Source: Dysgonomonas mossii (lineage in GTDB: Bacteria; Bacteroidota; Bacteroidia; Bacteroidales; Dysgonomonadaceae). Taken from it: 64,000 bases of DNA. The notes under the pieces are model-generated. The model had not been told where the DNA came from and ran no database searches. It saw only the letters and a list, made by a program, of their open reading frames with translations. This document shows, piece by piece, positions 23,883-33,409 of this stretch (positions are counted from its first letter, which is position 1; each line of letters begins with the position of its first letter). The translations under genes and the position numbers were made by a program. The stretch covers positions 1,227,696 to 1,291,695 of the forward strand of contig NZ_SPPK01000001.1 of NCBI RefSeq assembly GCF_004569505.1, given 5' to 3'.

Positions 23883-26738
23883 ATGTTTAAAATTGACTAT
23901 TCAGTGAAAAAGAAGAACCGCAACTTACTAAAATCAATGTTGCTTGTATTTGCTTTATTATCAATAACTACACTTTCTGCTCAGACCATTCTGACCGGAA
24001 GTATTATAGATGCAAAAACAAAAGAATCTCTACCGGGAGTTACCATTTCTGTTAAGAACACAACAATAGGTGCTATTTCTGATGAAGATGGAAAATATGA
24101 ATTGAAGCTTAGTCCGGGGAAATATACCCTCGTAACTTCTTACATCTCATATCAACCATTAGAAATTACAGATGTAGAGATCAAAAAAGGAGAGCCCACT
24201 GTAGTAGATATTCCCATGATAGAAGCATCGCATACATTAGACGAAGTATACGTTGTAGCCTTGGGACGTATAAATTCTGAAGTGTCTTTACTCAGCTCTA
24301 TACGAAAATCGAACGCAGTAGTCAGTGGAGTATCCTCACAGCAAATTGCAAAAAGTCAGGATCGCGATGCATCGGAGGTGATAAGACGTATTCCCGGCAT
24401 ATCGATTATAGATGATAAGTTTGTTGTTGCCAGAGGTCTTTCTCAACGATATAACAATGTATGGGTAAATAATAGTGCTATACCTAGCTCGGAAGCAGAT
24501 AGCCGATCTTTCTCATTCGATATATTGCCAAGCTCACAGATAGAAAATATTATGATTGTAAAATCTCCGCAACCAGAGCTGCCGGCTGACTTTTCGGGAG
24601 GTTTTATTAAAGTAGAGACAAAGGGGATTCCGAATGAAAATTCTATCCAGGTCAGTTACGGAGCCGGTATAAATACGCAAACTCAATTCAAAGACTTTAA
24701 ATACAGCAAAGGTAGTGCAACAGACTTTCTCGGATTTGATAATGGTATGAGAAGTCTTTCGAGTGCATTTTCATCCGGACGTATAGATAATGATAATTCT
24801 CAGCAAGTAACAGATCTTACCCAAAACGGATTCAATAACGATTGGCTTGTAAAAAACAAGAAACCATTACCTGATCAACGTTTAGGTTTTGTTATCAACC
24901 GAAAATACGCCGGAGCCAACAACAGTATGTGGGGACTCATTGCTGCTCTGAATTATAGCAATACAAGTAAGACTTTTACAGATATGGAAAACTCTCGATA
25001 TGGAGTTTATGATTCGGACAATGATAAACCATACTTTACATTTAAATATAAAGACAATCAGTACAACAATGATGCAAGGGTAGGGGCTTTGGCTAATCTG
25101 ATATACATGCCGAACGATAAACACCATTTCGAGTTTAGAAATATTTTGAACCAAATAGGTAAAAGCAGATATACTGAGCGCGAAGGATATCAGAATACAA
25201 GTGGCTTCTACGGGCAACGAAAAGCAGAATATATCTATAGCAGTCGTCTTGCTTATTCTACCCAATTTGCAGGGAAGCACACCTTGACCGAGAAAGACAA
25301 ATTAGATTGGGTATTGGGCTTTTCTTACAGCAATAGAAATCAGCCGGACAGACGTATTATCAACTGGGAGCAAAATGGTTATCCGGGTGATGCACACTAT
25401 ATGGAATACCAAATCGATCAAAATGATATAACACGCGACTATAACAAACTAAACGAATATAATTATTCCTTTTCTGCCAATTATACACATGATTTCTCTT
25501 TTGATAATGGATTTAAACCGTCTATAAAAGCAGGTGTATATGGAGAATATAGAGATCGGAATTATAATACACGCTATTTTAAATATCGCTGGATACCTGA
25601 GAATCTGGATGAAGACTTTGGATATAAAGATGTTTATACTCAAATGCTGATTCCTCAAAACTATGGAGCAACCAAGCTGTATGTTTATGATGATACTGAT
25701 CGATTAAATGATTATTCGGGAACAAATACGCAGGCTGCAAGCTATATCGGCTTCAATATTCCACTGAATAAATTGAATATTTATACCGGAGTTCGTTTAG
25801 AACACAACAAAATGTCATTGAAGAGCTATACAACAATATCGGGAGATAAGTCAAAAACATCAGATTATAACTATACAGATATATTTCCTTCTTTGAATGC
25901 TTCTTACAATTTATCTAACGATCATTTAGTAAGATTGGCTTATGGGCGATCTACAAACAGACAAGAATTCAGAGAAATATCATCTTCGTCATATTATGAT
26001 TTTGATTTGTTCAGTTTTGTTTCGGGTAATCCTGACTTAAAGCCTGCATATGTCAATAATTTTGATTTAAGATACGAGTTTTATCCTTCCAACTCAGAAA
26101 TTTTCTCGGTAGCTCTATTTTACAAAAACTTTACGAATCCGATAGAATGGACTTATCTCGATGGAGGTGGAACATATATCTATACTTTCAAAAATGCGGA
26201 TAAGGCTAACAACTATGGTATTGAAGTAGACATAAAGAAAAGTTTAGACTTTATAGGGCTTAATAACTTCTCTTTGACCTTCAACGGGTCTCTGATAAAA
26301 AGCGAGGTAAAGTTTAAAGAAAGAAGTAGTGCCAACTACGACCGTCCTATGCAAGGTCAATCTCCTTATCTGGTAAATACAGGTATATTCTATCAGAACG
26401 AAAAATTGGGAATTAATGCGACAGTACTCTATAATATAATTGGGAAACGAATAGTTGGTATTGGCCGTGTATCTACTACTTCTGGTGGCTCTGTAAACAA
26501 TGATATTCCCGATATGTATGAGATGCCAAGAAGCGTAGTAGACTTTATTATAACTAAAAAATTCGGGAAGCATTTTGAACTGAATGCAGCAGTAAAAGAT
26601 ATACTTGCCGCAAAAGTAAAGTATGCTCAATTTCCTAAGTTCATAGATGCTGATGGTAATACACAAGAAAGAGAACAAATAACAAAAGAATTTAAGACCG
26701 GACAAAATATATCATTAACAGCTAGATACTCTTTTTAG
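23883..26738 (+). CDS. TonB-dependent outer membrane receptor with N-terminal carboxypeptidase-regulatory-like domain
   Basis: 951 residues from the ATG at 23883; a TTG nine codons upstream is less likely. A signal peptide (about 1-35) is followed by the CarboxypepD_reg-like domain (ILTGSIIDAKTKESLPGVTISVKNTTIGAISDEDGKYELKLSPG), the plug (DASEVIRRIPGISIIDDKFVVARGLSQRYNNVWVNNSAIPSSEADSRSFSFDILPSSQIENIMIVKSPQPELPADFSGG) and a 22-strand barrel ending in RYSF. It imports a substrate across the outer membrane using TonB energy. There is no SusD gene next to it; instead a beta-helix lipoprotein follows 40 bp later. It therefore belongs to the non-SusCD receptor group. The ligand is unknown. Confidence 0.92.
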   Translation: MFKIDYSVKKKNRNLLKSMLLVFALLSITTLSAQTILTGSIIDAKTKESLPGVTISVKNTTIGAISDEDGKYELKLSPGKYTLVTSYISYQPLEITDVEIKKGEPTVVDIPMIEASHTLDEVYVVALGRINSEVSLLSSIRKSNAVVSGVSSQQIAKSQDRDASEVIRRIPGISIIDDKFVVARGLSQRYNNVWVNNSAIPSSEADSRSFSFDILPSSQIENIMIVKSPQPELPADFSGGFIKVETKGIPNENSIQVSYGAGINTQTQFKDFKYSKGSATDFLGFDNGMRSLSSAFSSGRIDNDNSQQVTDLTQNGFNNDWLVKNKKPLPDQRLGFVINRKYAGANNSMWGLIAALNYSNTSKTFTDMENSRYGVYDSDNDKPYFTFKYKDNQYNNDARVGALANLIYMPNDKHHFEFRNILNQIGKSRYTEREGYQNTSGFYGQRKAEYIYSSRLAYSTQFAGKHTLTEKDKLDWVLGFSYSNRNQPDRRIINWEQNGYPGDAHYMEYQIDQNDITRDYNKLNEYNYSFSANYTHDFSFDNGFKPSIKAGVYGEYRDRNYNTRYFKYRWIPENLDEDFGYKDVYTQMLIPQNYGATKLYVYDDTDRLNDYSGTNTQAASYIGFNIPLNKLNIYTGVRLEHNKMSLKSYTTISGDKSKTSDYNYTDIFPSLNASYNLSNDHLVRLAYGRSTNRQEFREISSSSYYDFDLFSFVSGNPDLKPAYVNNFDLRYEFYPSNSEIFSVALFYKNFTNPIEWTYLDGGGTYIYTFKNADKANNYGIEVDIKKSLDFIGLNNFSLTFNGSLIKSEVKFKERSSANYDRPMQGQSPYLVNTGIFYQNEKLGINATVLYNIIGKRIVGIGRVSTTSGGSVNNDIPDMYEMPRSVVDFIITKKFGKHFELNAAVKDILAAKVKYAQFPKFIDADGNTQEREQITKEFKTGQNISLTARYSF

Positions 26739-26778
26739 AAAACAAATTATAAATCAGAAAGTAATACATTTTAATAAT

Positions 26779-28305
26779 ATGAATATGAAGACATTAAATT
26801 TATTTGGAAAATTATTTTTAGTTGCATCTATCGCTATTCTATCAGCTTGTTCTGATAATGGCAATGATGATCCAACAGTAGATCCGTCTAAAGAACAGAT
26901 CCTATTTAACAATGGTACTGAAATAGGTAATGGTGAACAGGAATTTAGCATAAAAGAGAGCCATACACTTGCAAAAGGTACTTATGTATTGAAAGGTTGG
27001 GTATATATCGAAGATGGTGCTACACTGACTATCGAGCCGGGTACTATTATCAAAGGTGATAAAAATACAAAAGCAGCAATTATAGCAAAAAGAGGCGGAA
27101 AGCTAATCGCCAAAGGAACAGCTTCTGCACCTATCGTATTTACTTCTAATCAGGCGGCAGGAAGCCGTAAGCCGGGAGACTGGGGAGGTATTATACTTTG
27201 CGGTAGAGCAAAAAATAATATCGATATCGTAGATGGAATGCAAATAGAAGGTGGAGTAAATGCCAAACATGGTGGTAATGACGATAATGACAACTCTGGT
27301 GTAGTCAGCTATGTGAGAATTGAATATGCCGGATTTCCTTTTGCAACAGACCAGGAAATCAATGGTTTGACAATGGGATCTGTAGGTCGTGGTACACAAA
27401 TAGACCACGTACAAGTATCTTATTCTAATGATGACTCTTTTGAATGGTTTGGCGGGACTGTAAATGCTAAATACCTTGTAGCATATCACGGATGGGATGA
27501 TGATTTTGATACAGATAATGGGTATTCAGGTAATCTTCAATTCCTTTTAGGTGTTAGAAACCCTCAGATTGCAGACCAATCTTTATCTAATGGTTTCGAA
27601 TCAGACAACAACGCGAATGGTACAACGGACGAGCCATATACAAAAGCTGTATTTAGTAATGTGACTCTAATAGGGCCAATCGGACAAGCTACAGATTTTG
27701 CTAATACAACTCAATACATTACAGGTAATGGACTAAATCCTAATAATGGATCAAGACTAGGTGTATTCCAAGCTGCAATACAAATTCGTCGCAACTCTCG
27801 TTTGAATCTTTTCAATTCTGTTGCAACAGGCTATCCGGTAGGTTTAATATTAGACAATCAGAAAGGAACAACTCAAAAATGGGCTGAAGACGGCACACTT
27901 AAACTACAGAACAATGTTTTTGCCGGAATGAACGTTCTTGGTGCTGATATCAATAAACAATCGCCTACATGGACAGACCAATTGTCAACAAATGGAACAT
28001 CTATAACTGACGAAACAAAAGCATCATTCTCAAGTACATTCTTTAAACTAACAGCTAACAATAATAAGGTTTTGACTAGTATTTCAGACCTGAAATTGAA
28101 ACAACCAAACAGTAAAGCAAGTAATCCAAACTACGGTCCTGTTTCAGGTAGCCCTGTCCTTGGATTGGCTTCTTTCTCAAACGCTTCGTTGTCAGATTCA
28201 TTCTTCACAAAAGTAACCTATTCAGGTGCTTTTGCCAGTGACTCTAGCAATGATAACTGGTTGCAAGGATGGACAAATTTTGATCCTCAAAACACTACTT
28301 ACTAA
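26779..28305 (+). CDS. Surface lipoprotein with right-handed beta-helix-like repeats, TonB receptor partner
   Basis: 508 residues. The lipobox cysteine is in ILSACSDNG. The first part (FSIKESHTLAKGTYVLKGWVYIEDGATLTIEPGTIIKGDKNTKAAIIAKRGGKLIAKGTASAPIVFTS) is typical of solenoid proteins in which short rungs stack. GDWGGIILCGRA and the D/N-rich SNDDSFEWFGGTVNAKYLVAYHGWDDDFDTDNG follow, which may bind calcium. Such proteins often follow TonB receptors in Bacteroidota and marine Proteobacteria and are sometimes mislabelled as transporters. It probably works as the surface ligand-binding partner of the receptor encoded 40 bp upstream. A terminator follows. Confidence 0.75.
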   Translation: MNMKTLNLFGKLFLVASIAILSACSDNGNDDPTVDPSKEQILFNNGTEIGNGEQEFSIKESHTLAKGTYVLKGWVYIEDGATLTIEPGTIIKGDKNTKAAIIAKRGGKLIAKGTASAPIVFTSNQAAGSRKPGDWGGIILCGRAKNNIDIVDGMQIEGGVNAKHGGNDDNDNSGVVSYVRIEYAGFPFATDQEINGLTMGSVGRGTQIDHVQVSYSNDDSFEWFGGTVNAKYLVAYHGWDDDFDTDNGYSGNLQFLLGVRNPQIADQSLSNGFESDNNANGTTDEPYTKAVFSNVTLIGPIGQATDFANTTQYITGNGLNPNNGSRLGVFQAAIQIRRNSRLNLFNSVATGYPVGLILDNQKGTTQKWAEDGTLKLQNNVFAGMNVLGADINKQSPTWTDQLSTNGTSITDETKASFSSTFFKLTANNNKVLTSISDLKLKQPNSKASNPNYGPVSGSPVLGLASFSNASLSDSFFTKVTYSGAFASDSSNDNWLQGWTNFDPQNTTY

Positions 28306-28330
28306 TAATAACAGAAATTTTCAAAATGAG

Positions 28331-28364
28331 AAAAGGCCGGATGTGAAAAACATTCGGCTTTTTT
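28331..28364 (+). terminator. Rho-independent terminator after the TonB receptor pair
   Basis: A stem formed by 28331-28344 and 28350-28362, with one bulged G and one G-U pair, has a 5-base loop and ends in a run of Ts. It lies 26 bp after the lipoprotein stop. Confidence 0.75.
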
Positions 28365-28523
28365 ATGCTTAATATTGGGGATATCAATAAGCATATAAGT
28401 GCATAAAATAGAAGAGAATGCAGCGTATATTCTCCTTCCTTAGCATGATTCTGGAATTGTATTGTTTTAACAAAGAGAAATTATATCACGGTAAGATTAA
28501 CCCTTAAATTGATACTTTAATCA

Positions 28524-28531
28524 TATCTTTG
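28524..28531 (+). promoter_or_regulatory. Candidate -7 element for panB
   Basis: TATCTTTG matches the consensus 41 bp before the panB ATG, downstream of the terminator. panB also has a clear AGGAG ribosome binding site at about 28564-28568, unusual in this phylum. Confidence 0.5.
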
Positions 28532-28571
28532 TGTCTTTAAATCCATAATTTTTAACCATAAAAAGGAGATT

Positions 28572-29390
28572 ATGTCCACATACACAGAAGATAACCGCAA
28601 GGTCACTACTCGCCGCCTGATAGAAATGAAACAGCGTGGCGAAAAAATTTCAATGCTTACAGCGTACGATTTTTCAATGGCATCTATTATCGATCAGGCA
28701 GGAATGGATGTTATCTTGGTTGGTGACTCCGCCTCTAATGTAATGGTTGGTAATGTTACTACTCTTCCGATGACTCTGGAACAAATGATTTATCATGGGC
28801 GTTCTGTCATGAATGCAGTTAAACGCTCTCTCGTTGTTGTTGATATGCCATTCGGTACTGTGTCAGGTAACCCATTAAAGTCTCTTGAATATGCTATCCG
28901 CATGATGAAAGAAACCGGAGCTGATGCTATTAAGGTAGAAGGTGGCGAAGAAGTTATCTCGGATATCAAGAAGATAATCGATGCCGGTATTCCAGTAATG
29001 GGGCACTTAGGGCTTATGCCACAATCTATAAATAAATATGGAACTTATAATGTGAGAGCAAAAGACCAGTCGGAAGCAGATAAACTACTAAAGGATGCTC
29101 TTAAACTTCAGGAAGTAGGTTGTTTTGGTGTGGTATTAGAAAAAATTCCTGCTGAACTGACAAAAGAAGTTACATCAAAACTATCAATTCCTACTATAGG
29201 TATAGGGGCGGGACCTCATGCCGACGGACAAGTTTTGGTAGTACATGATATGCTTGGAATAAATAAAAATTTCTCGCCTAAATTCTTACGTCGTTATGCA
29301 GATTTACATTCTGTAATGACTGAAGCTGTTCAGAATTATATCAAGGATGTAAAGACATCTGATTTTCCGAATGAGAACGAAAGTTATTAG
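28572..29390 (+). CDS. panB: 3-methyl-2-oxobutanoate hydroxymethyltransferase PanB
   Basis: 272 residues, normal length. It transfers a hydroxymethyl group from methylene-tetrahydrofolate to ketoisovalerate, the first step of pantothenate (coenzyme A) synthesis. Family motifs are [33 protein letters not shown] with the Mg2+-binding aspartate, VVVDMPFG with the second metal aspartate, AIKVEGG, and the catalytic glutamate in [30 protein letters not shown] is also diagnostic. The gene stands alone; panC and panD are not in the window. Confidence 0.97.
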   Translation: MSTYTEDNRKVTTRRLIEMKQRGEKISMLTAYDFSMASIIDQAGMDVILVGDSASNVMVGNVTTLPMTLEQMIYHGRSVMNAVKRSLVVVDMPFGTVSGNPLKSLEYAIRMMKETGADAIKVEGGEEVISDIKKIIDAGIPVMGHLGLMPQSINKYGTYNVRAKDQSEADKLLKDALKLQEVGCFGVVLEKIPAELTKEVTSKLSIPTIGIGAGPHADGQVLVVHDMLGINKNFSPKFLRRYADLHSVMTEAVQNYIKDVKTSDFPNENESY

Positions 29391-29462
29391 AGCTTGATCT
29401 CTGTTGCAAAGTATAGCAGATCTATTAAATATTATAATATCTATAAAAGGAGTTGACAATAA

Positions 29463-31547
29463 ATGAAGGTTTGTATTGCAGAAAAACCAAGTGTTGCAAG
29501 AGAGATAGCAAGTATTTTAGGCGCGAATGCTCGTAAAGACGGCTATTTTGAGGGCAATGGCTATCAGGTAACATGGACCTTCGGACACTTCTGTACACTC
29601 AAAGAGCCTCACGAATATACCCAAGAGTGGAAAAAATGGTCTCTATTCGTGTTGCCGATGATTCCACCTCGTTTTGGTATAAAGGTTATTGATAATGATG
29701 GTGTTAAGAAGCAGTTCTCGGTTATTGAAACCTTGATTTCTCAAGCTGCTGAGGTTATAAACTGTGGTGATGCTGGACAGGAAGGAGAACTAATTCAACG
29801 TTGGGTATTGCAAAAAGCTCAATGTAAAGTTCCTGTAAAACGTCTGTGGATATCATCATTAACCGAAGATTCTATACGCGAAGGGTTTAATAATCTTAAA
29901 GAAGAGCAGGTCTTCGATAAACTTTATGAAGCCGGATTGTCCAGGGCAATAGGCGATTGGCTGTTAGGTATGAATGCCACCCGATTATATACTGTAAAGT
30001 ATGGGCAAAATAGATCCGTACTGTCTATCGGACGTGTGCAAACACCTACATTGGCACTTATTGTCAACCGTCAGCTCGAGATTGAGAACTTTAAGCCTGA
30101 GCCCTACTGGGAGCTAAAAACAGTTTATAGAGAAACGACGTTCTCTGCAACTAAAGGACGGTTTCTGGTAAAAGAAGAAGGTGAGAAGTTTCTTGAAGAA
30201 ATAAAGCAAGCTGATTTTGAAGTAACAGATGTATCAGTAAAGAAAGGCGAGGAGGCACCTCCACGCTTGTTTGACCTTACTGCTCTACAGGTGGAATGCA
30301 ATAAAAAGTATGCATTCTCGGCAGAAGATACATTAAAGACGATACAGTCTTTGTATGAAAAGAAACTGGTGACATATCCTCGTGTTGATACTACATTCCT
30401 TAGTGATGATATTTATCCTAAAATTCCTGCCATCCTCCGTGGAATAAGTGGCTATGAAGAGCTTGTGAAACCTTTATTGGCAGCAGCAAAGATTCCAAAG
30501 TCAAAAAAGGTTTTTGATAATAGTAAAGTTACCGACCACCATGCTATTATACCTACAGGTGTAAGGGCGAATGCGATAGCAGGTAACGAACAAAAGGTTT
30601 ATGATCTTATAACAAGGCGTTTTATTTCAGCTTTTTATCCAAATTGTAAAATAGCAACAACGACCGTTCTGGGTGAAGTAAATAAAATAGAATTTAAGGT
30701 AACGGGCAAACAAATTCTGGAACCCGGCTGGCGAGTAGTATTTGAAAAGCAAGCAGAAAGTCAGGATGAAAAAGAAGAGGATGCCGATGATAACATACTA
30801 CCTGCTTTTGAAAAAGGAGAATCGGGGCCTCATATCCCTGCTTTGAACGAAAAATGGACTCAGCCACCTAAATATTATACCGAAGCAACTTTGTTGCGTG
30901 CTATGGAAACTGCAGGGAAGCTTGTGGATGATGACGAGTTGCGTGATGCCTTAAAAGAGAATGGTATAGGTCGTCCTTCTACACGGGCAGCAATAATAGA
31001 AACTTTGTTTAAACGGAATTATATCCGCAAGGAACGAAAGAATCTGTATGCTACTCAAACAGGGGTTGAGCTTATTGGTACAATCAAAGAAGAGCTGCTA
31101 AAATCAGCCGAACTAACCGGAATCTGGGAAAAAAAGTTGCGCCAGATAGAACGAAACGAGTACGATCCTCGTCAGTTCATTGACGAGCTCAAGCAAATGC
31201 TAATAGAGATTGTAGCCAATGTGAAAAATGATTGGGGAACGACTATTACAATACAAGAAGCCGTAAAAGAAGAGGCTAAATCGACAAAGAAACCGACTAA
31301 GGACAAGAAGGCTAGTGATAAAAAAACGACACCAAAGCCTAAGAAAGAAAAGAAAACCGAATCTAAAAATAGCGAGCCTCTATCTTGTCCGTTGTGCAAA
31401 GTCGGTAAAATATTGAAAGGGAAAACGGCTTACGGATGTTCTGAGTGGAAACAGGGCTGTACCTTCCGTTTGACCTTTGATGAAGTTGGTGATAGTTTGA
31501 CTGATGATGAACTAAAAGAAATATTTGAAACGAAATATAAGTCTTAG
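29463..31547 (+). CDS. topB: DNA topoisomerase III TopB
   Basis: 694 residues. A type IA topoisomerase that relaxes and decatenates DNA, acting with RecQ-type helicases. The Toprim domain opens at residue 1 (MKVCIAEKPSVAREIASILGA) with the DxE-type acidic motif in NCGDAGQEGELIQR. The catalytic tyrosine is Y305 in VTYPRVDTTFL. Further core motifs are SIGRVQTPTLALIV, TDHHAIIPTG and NGIGRPSTRAAIIETL. A lysine-rich linker (about 595-640) leads to a C-terminal zinc ribbon with CPLCKVGKILKGKTAYGCSEWKQGC. It may be the chromosomal copy; nothing around it suggests a mobile element. A bidirectional terminator follows. Confidence 0.96.
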   Translation: MKVCIAEKPSVAREIASILGANARKDGYFEGNGYQVTWTFGHFCTLKEPHEYTQEWKKWSLFVLPMIPPRFGIKVIDNDGVKKQFSVIETLISQAAEVINCGDAGQEGELIQRWVLQKAQCKVPVKRLWISSLTEDSIREGFNNLKEEQVFDKLYEAGLSRAIGDWLLGMNATRLYTVKYGQNRSVLSIGRVQTPTLALIVNRQLEIENFKPEPYWELKTVYRETTFSATKGRFLVKEEGEKFLEEIKQADFEVTDVSVKKGEEAPPRLFDLTALQVECNKKYAFSAEDTLKTIQSLYEKKLVTYPRVDTTFLSDDIYPKIPAILRGISGYEELVKPLLAAAKIPKSKKVFDNSKVTDHHAIIPTGVRANAIAGNEQKVYDLITRRFISAFYPNCKIATTTVLGEVNKIEFKVTGKQILEPGWRVVFEKQAESQDEKEEDADDNILPAFEKGESGPHIPALNEKWTQPPKYYTEATLLRAMETAGKLVDDDELRDALKENGIGRPSTRAAIIETLFKRNYIRKERKNLYATQTGVELIGTIKEELLKSAELTGIWEKKLRQIERNEYDPRQFIDELKQMLIEIVANVKNDWGTTITIQEAVKEEAKSTKKPTKDKKASDKKTTPKPKKEKKTESKNSEPLSCPLCKVGKILKGKTAYGCSEWKQGCTFRLTFDEVGDSLTDDELKEIFETKYKS

Positions 31548-31577
31548 CTACTTTTGTGAAAGTCACATATAAAAAGA

Positions 31578-31604
31578 AAGAGCTATCAATCAATGATAGC
31601 TCTT
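31578..31604. terminator. Bidirectional terminator between topB and the Cys-rich protein
   Basis: An 11-bp perfect stem (31578-31588 with 31594-31604) and a 5-base loop. On the plus strand it is followed by ATTTTT; on the minus strand by CTTTCTTTTT. It can serve both convergent genes. Confidence 0.82.
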
Positions 31605-31624
31605 ATTTTTACCTTAAGTTTTAA

Positions 31625-31864
31625 TTACTTTTTCTTATCTGTAGCAGCTTTGTCTTTGCAACAAGCTTTTTTCTCTCCGTCTTTTGTACAAGCTTTTTTG
31701 TCGGCAGCAGCTTTGTCTTTACAGCATGCTTTCTTTTCTCCGTCTTTAGTACATTCTGTTTTAGATTTAGGACAATCTTTTTTAGGTGCTTTGTCTTGAG
31801 CCATTACACTTGTTGATGCAATTAAGGCTAAACACATAATTGCCGACATGATCATTTTTTTCAT
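31625..31864 (-). CDS. Small exported Cys/Lys-rich protein with tandem repeats
   Basis: 79 residues. A signal peptide (about 1-22, ending VMAQ) precedes a mature part made almost wholly of lysine, aspartate, alanine and cysteine. Two 21-residue repeats (37-57 and 58-78), each with CTKDGEKKACCKDKAA, differ at only two positions. The mature protein has seven cysteines including two CC pairs, which suggests metal binding or several disulfides. It has no recognised family. Short exported proteins of this style occur in Bacteroidales. Single gene between topB and purM, with a terminator after it. Confidence 0.75.
   Translation of the reverse strand: MKKMIMSAIMCLALIASTSVMAQDKAPKKDCPKSKTECTKDGEKKACCKDKAAADKKACTKDGEKKACCKDKAATDKKK
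31631..31756 (-). repeat. Tandem 63-bp repeat inside the Cys-rich gene
   Basis: Two adjacent in-frame copies (31694-31756 and 31631-31693) encode the 21-residue repeat. The DNA copies differ at several silent positions, so the duplication is not brand new. Confidence 0.8.
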
Positions 31865-31985
31865 ACTTTGTACGCTATTAAGTGAATATTAATATTTTCG
31901 TTTGGATACAAATATAGTAGCAAATCAAATAGAATTTAATTAACTAAAGTTAAATTTGATAATCAAATACAGTAACTATTCCTAA

Positions 31986-33152
31986 TTAATATTCAAATCG
32001 GCCAAATTCACTATCAATAAGCAGTTCTGTCTTATCCGACTTCTCAACATATCCAACGATCTGAGCATCGATACCGAAAGATTTTGATATATCAATTACT
32101 GCCTCGGCATATTCTGACGGTAAGTATATTTCCATACGATGCCCCATATTGAATACTTTGTACATTTCTTTCCAGTCGGTTCCCGATTGTTCCTGTATCA
32201 GTTTAAATAAAGGCGGCACAGGGAACAAGTTGTTCTTTGTTATCTTTACTTTATCTACAAAGTGGAGAACCTTTGTTTGTGCTCCTCCCGAACAGTGTAC
32301 CATACCGTGTATTACCGGACGTAATTTATCCAGTATCTGTTTTATAACAGGAGCATAAGTACGAGTAGGAGATAGAACCAATTTGCCGGCATCAATTCCT
32401 AACCCTTCGATCATATCCGTTAACTTCATATTGCCTGAATAAACCAGATTGCTAGGAATAGACGAATCATAACTTTCCGGATACTTCGTTGCCAAATAGT
32501 TCGCAAACACATCATGGCGGGCAGATGTTAATCCGTTGCTACCCATACCGCCATTATACTCTTTTTCGTATGTGGCTTGTCCGTATGAGGATAGGCCGAC
32601 AATCACATCACCATCCTGTATATTGTCATTAGATATTACATCCGATTTTTTCATGCGGCAGGTAACCGTACTGTCCACTATTATTGTACGTACGAGGTCG
32701 CCTACATCGGCAGTTTCTCCACCGGTAGGATATATATTTACTCCTAGTGACGATAATTCTTCACAAAGATCATTTGTTCCCTGTATAATGGCAGAGATCA
32801 CTTCGCCCGGAATCAACATCTTATTACGCCCTATAGTAGACGACAATAAAATATTATCAGTAGCACCTACACACAGCAGGTCGTCTATATTCATTATCAA
32901 TGCATCTTGTGCAATACCTTTCCAAACCGACAAGTCGCCGGTTTCTTTCCAATACATATAGGCTAACGAAGATTTTGTCCCTGCTCCGTCGGCATGCATG
33001 ATATTGCAATATTCGGCATCGCCACCTAATATATCGGGGATTATTTTACAAAAAGCCTTAGGGAATATTCCTTTATCGATGTTTTTTATAGCATTATGTA
33101 CATCTTCTTTCGATGCTGAAACGCCACGCTGGTTGTATCGTTGGTCACTCAT
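31986..33152 (-). CDS. purM: Phosphoribosylformylglycinamidine cyclo-ligase (AIR synthase) PurM
   Basis: 388 residues from the ATG at 33152; a TTG nine codons upstream overlaps the candidate promoter and is rejected. PurM closes the imidazole ring in purine synthesis, using ATP. Visible are the N-terminal YNQRGVSASKEDVHNAI, the substrate/ATP loops HADGAGTKSSLAY and IAQDALIMNIDDLLCVGA, GGETADVGDLVRTI and GDVIVGLSSYGQATYE. The C-terminal part has HGMVHCSGGAQTKVLHFV and MGHRMEIYLP. It is longer than E. coli PurM (345), as is usual in Bacteroidales, and is probably the cell's only purM. Confidence 0.92.
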   Translation of the reverse strand: MSDQRYNQRGVSASKEDVHNAIKNIDKGIFPKAFCKIIPDILGGDAEYCNIMHADGAGTKSSLAYMYWKETGDLSVWKGIAQDALIMNIDDLLCVGATDNILLSSTIGRNKMLIPGEVISAIIQGTNDLCEELSSLGVNIYPTGGETADVGDLVRTIIVDSTVTCRMKKSDVISNDNIQDGDVIVGLSSYGQATYEKEYNGGMGSNGLTSARHDVFANYLATKYPESYDSSIPSNLVYSGNMKLTDMIEGLGIDAGKLVLSPTRTYAPVIKQILDKLRPVIHGMVHCSGGAQTKVLHFVDKVKITKNNLFPVPPLFKLIQEQSGTDWKEMYKVFNMGHRMEIYLPSEYAEAVIDISKSFGIDAQIVGYVEKSDKTELLIDSEFGRFEY

Positions 33153-33176
33153 TATTATATGAATATATTTAAGCTG

Positions 33177-33184
33177 CAAAGTTA
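33177..33184 (-). promoter_or_regulatory. Candidate -7 element for purM
   Basis: TAACTTTG on the minus strand fits TAnnTTTG and lies 24 bp upstream of the purM ATG. No -33 TTTG at the expected distance. Confidence 0.45.
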
Positions 33185-33321
33185 ATAAAATAGAGGTAAT
33201 ATCGAAATAAGAAATACAGTTCTAATTTTTGCAATCATACAATACTATATATAACTCTCTTTTAGGCGGGAATTGTGTGAAAAAATGAGAAGAAATTAAG
33301 CGCATACTTACATGTAAATTT

Positions 33322-33329
33322 TATCTTTG
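33322..33329 (+). promoter_or_regulatory. Candidate -7 element for the LtrA-like gene
   Basis: TATCTTTG matches the consensus 80 bp before the ATG at 33410. Confidence 0.4.
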
Positions 33330-33409
33330 TTGGAATAGAAGCCATCTTGACTTTTTAGTTTTCTTTATTATCTTTATTGCTACTAAAATATCTTTCAACT
33401 TATTATAAT

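Noticed and set aside
26244..26705. 153-codon minus-strand frame
   Set aside because: Antisense to the TonB receptor barrel; Tyr/Cys/Ile-rich shadow.
28371..28520. Small RNA or riboswitch upstream of panB
   Set aside because: No stable stem or known aptamer pattern was seen; only a -7 element and a good ribosome binding site.
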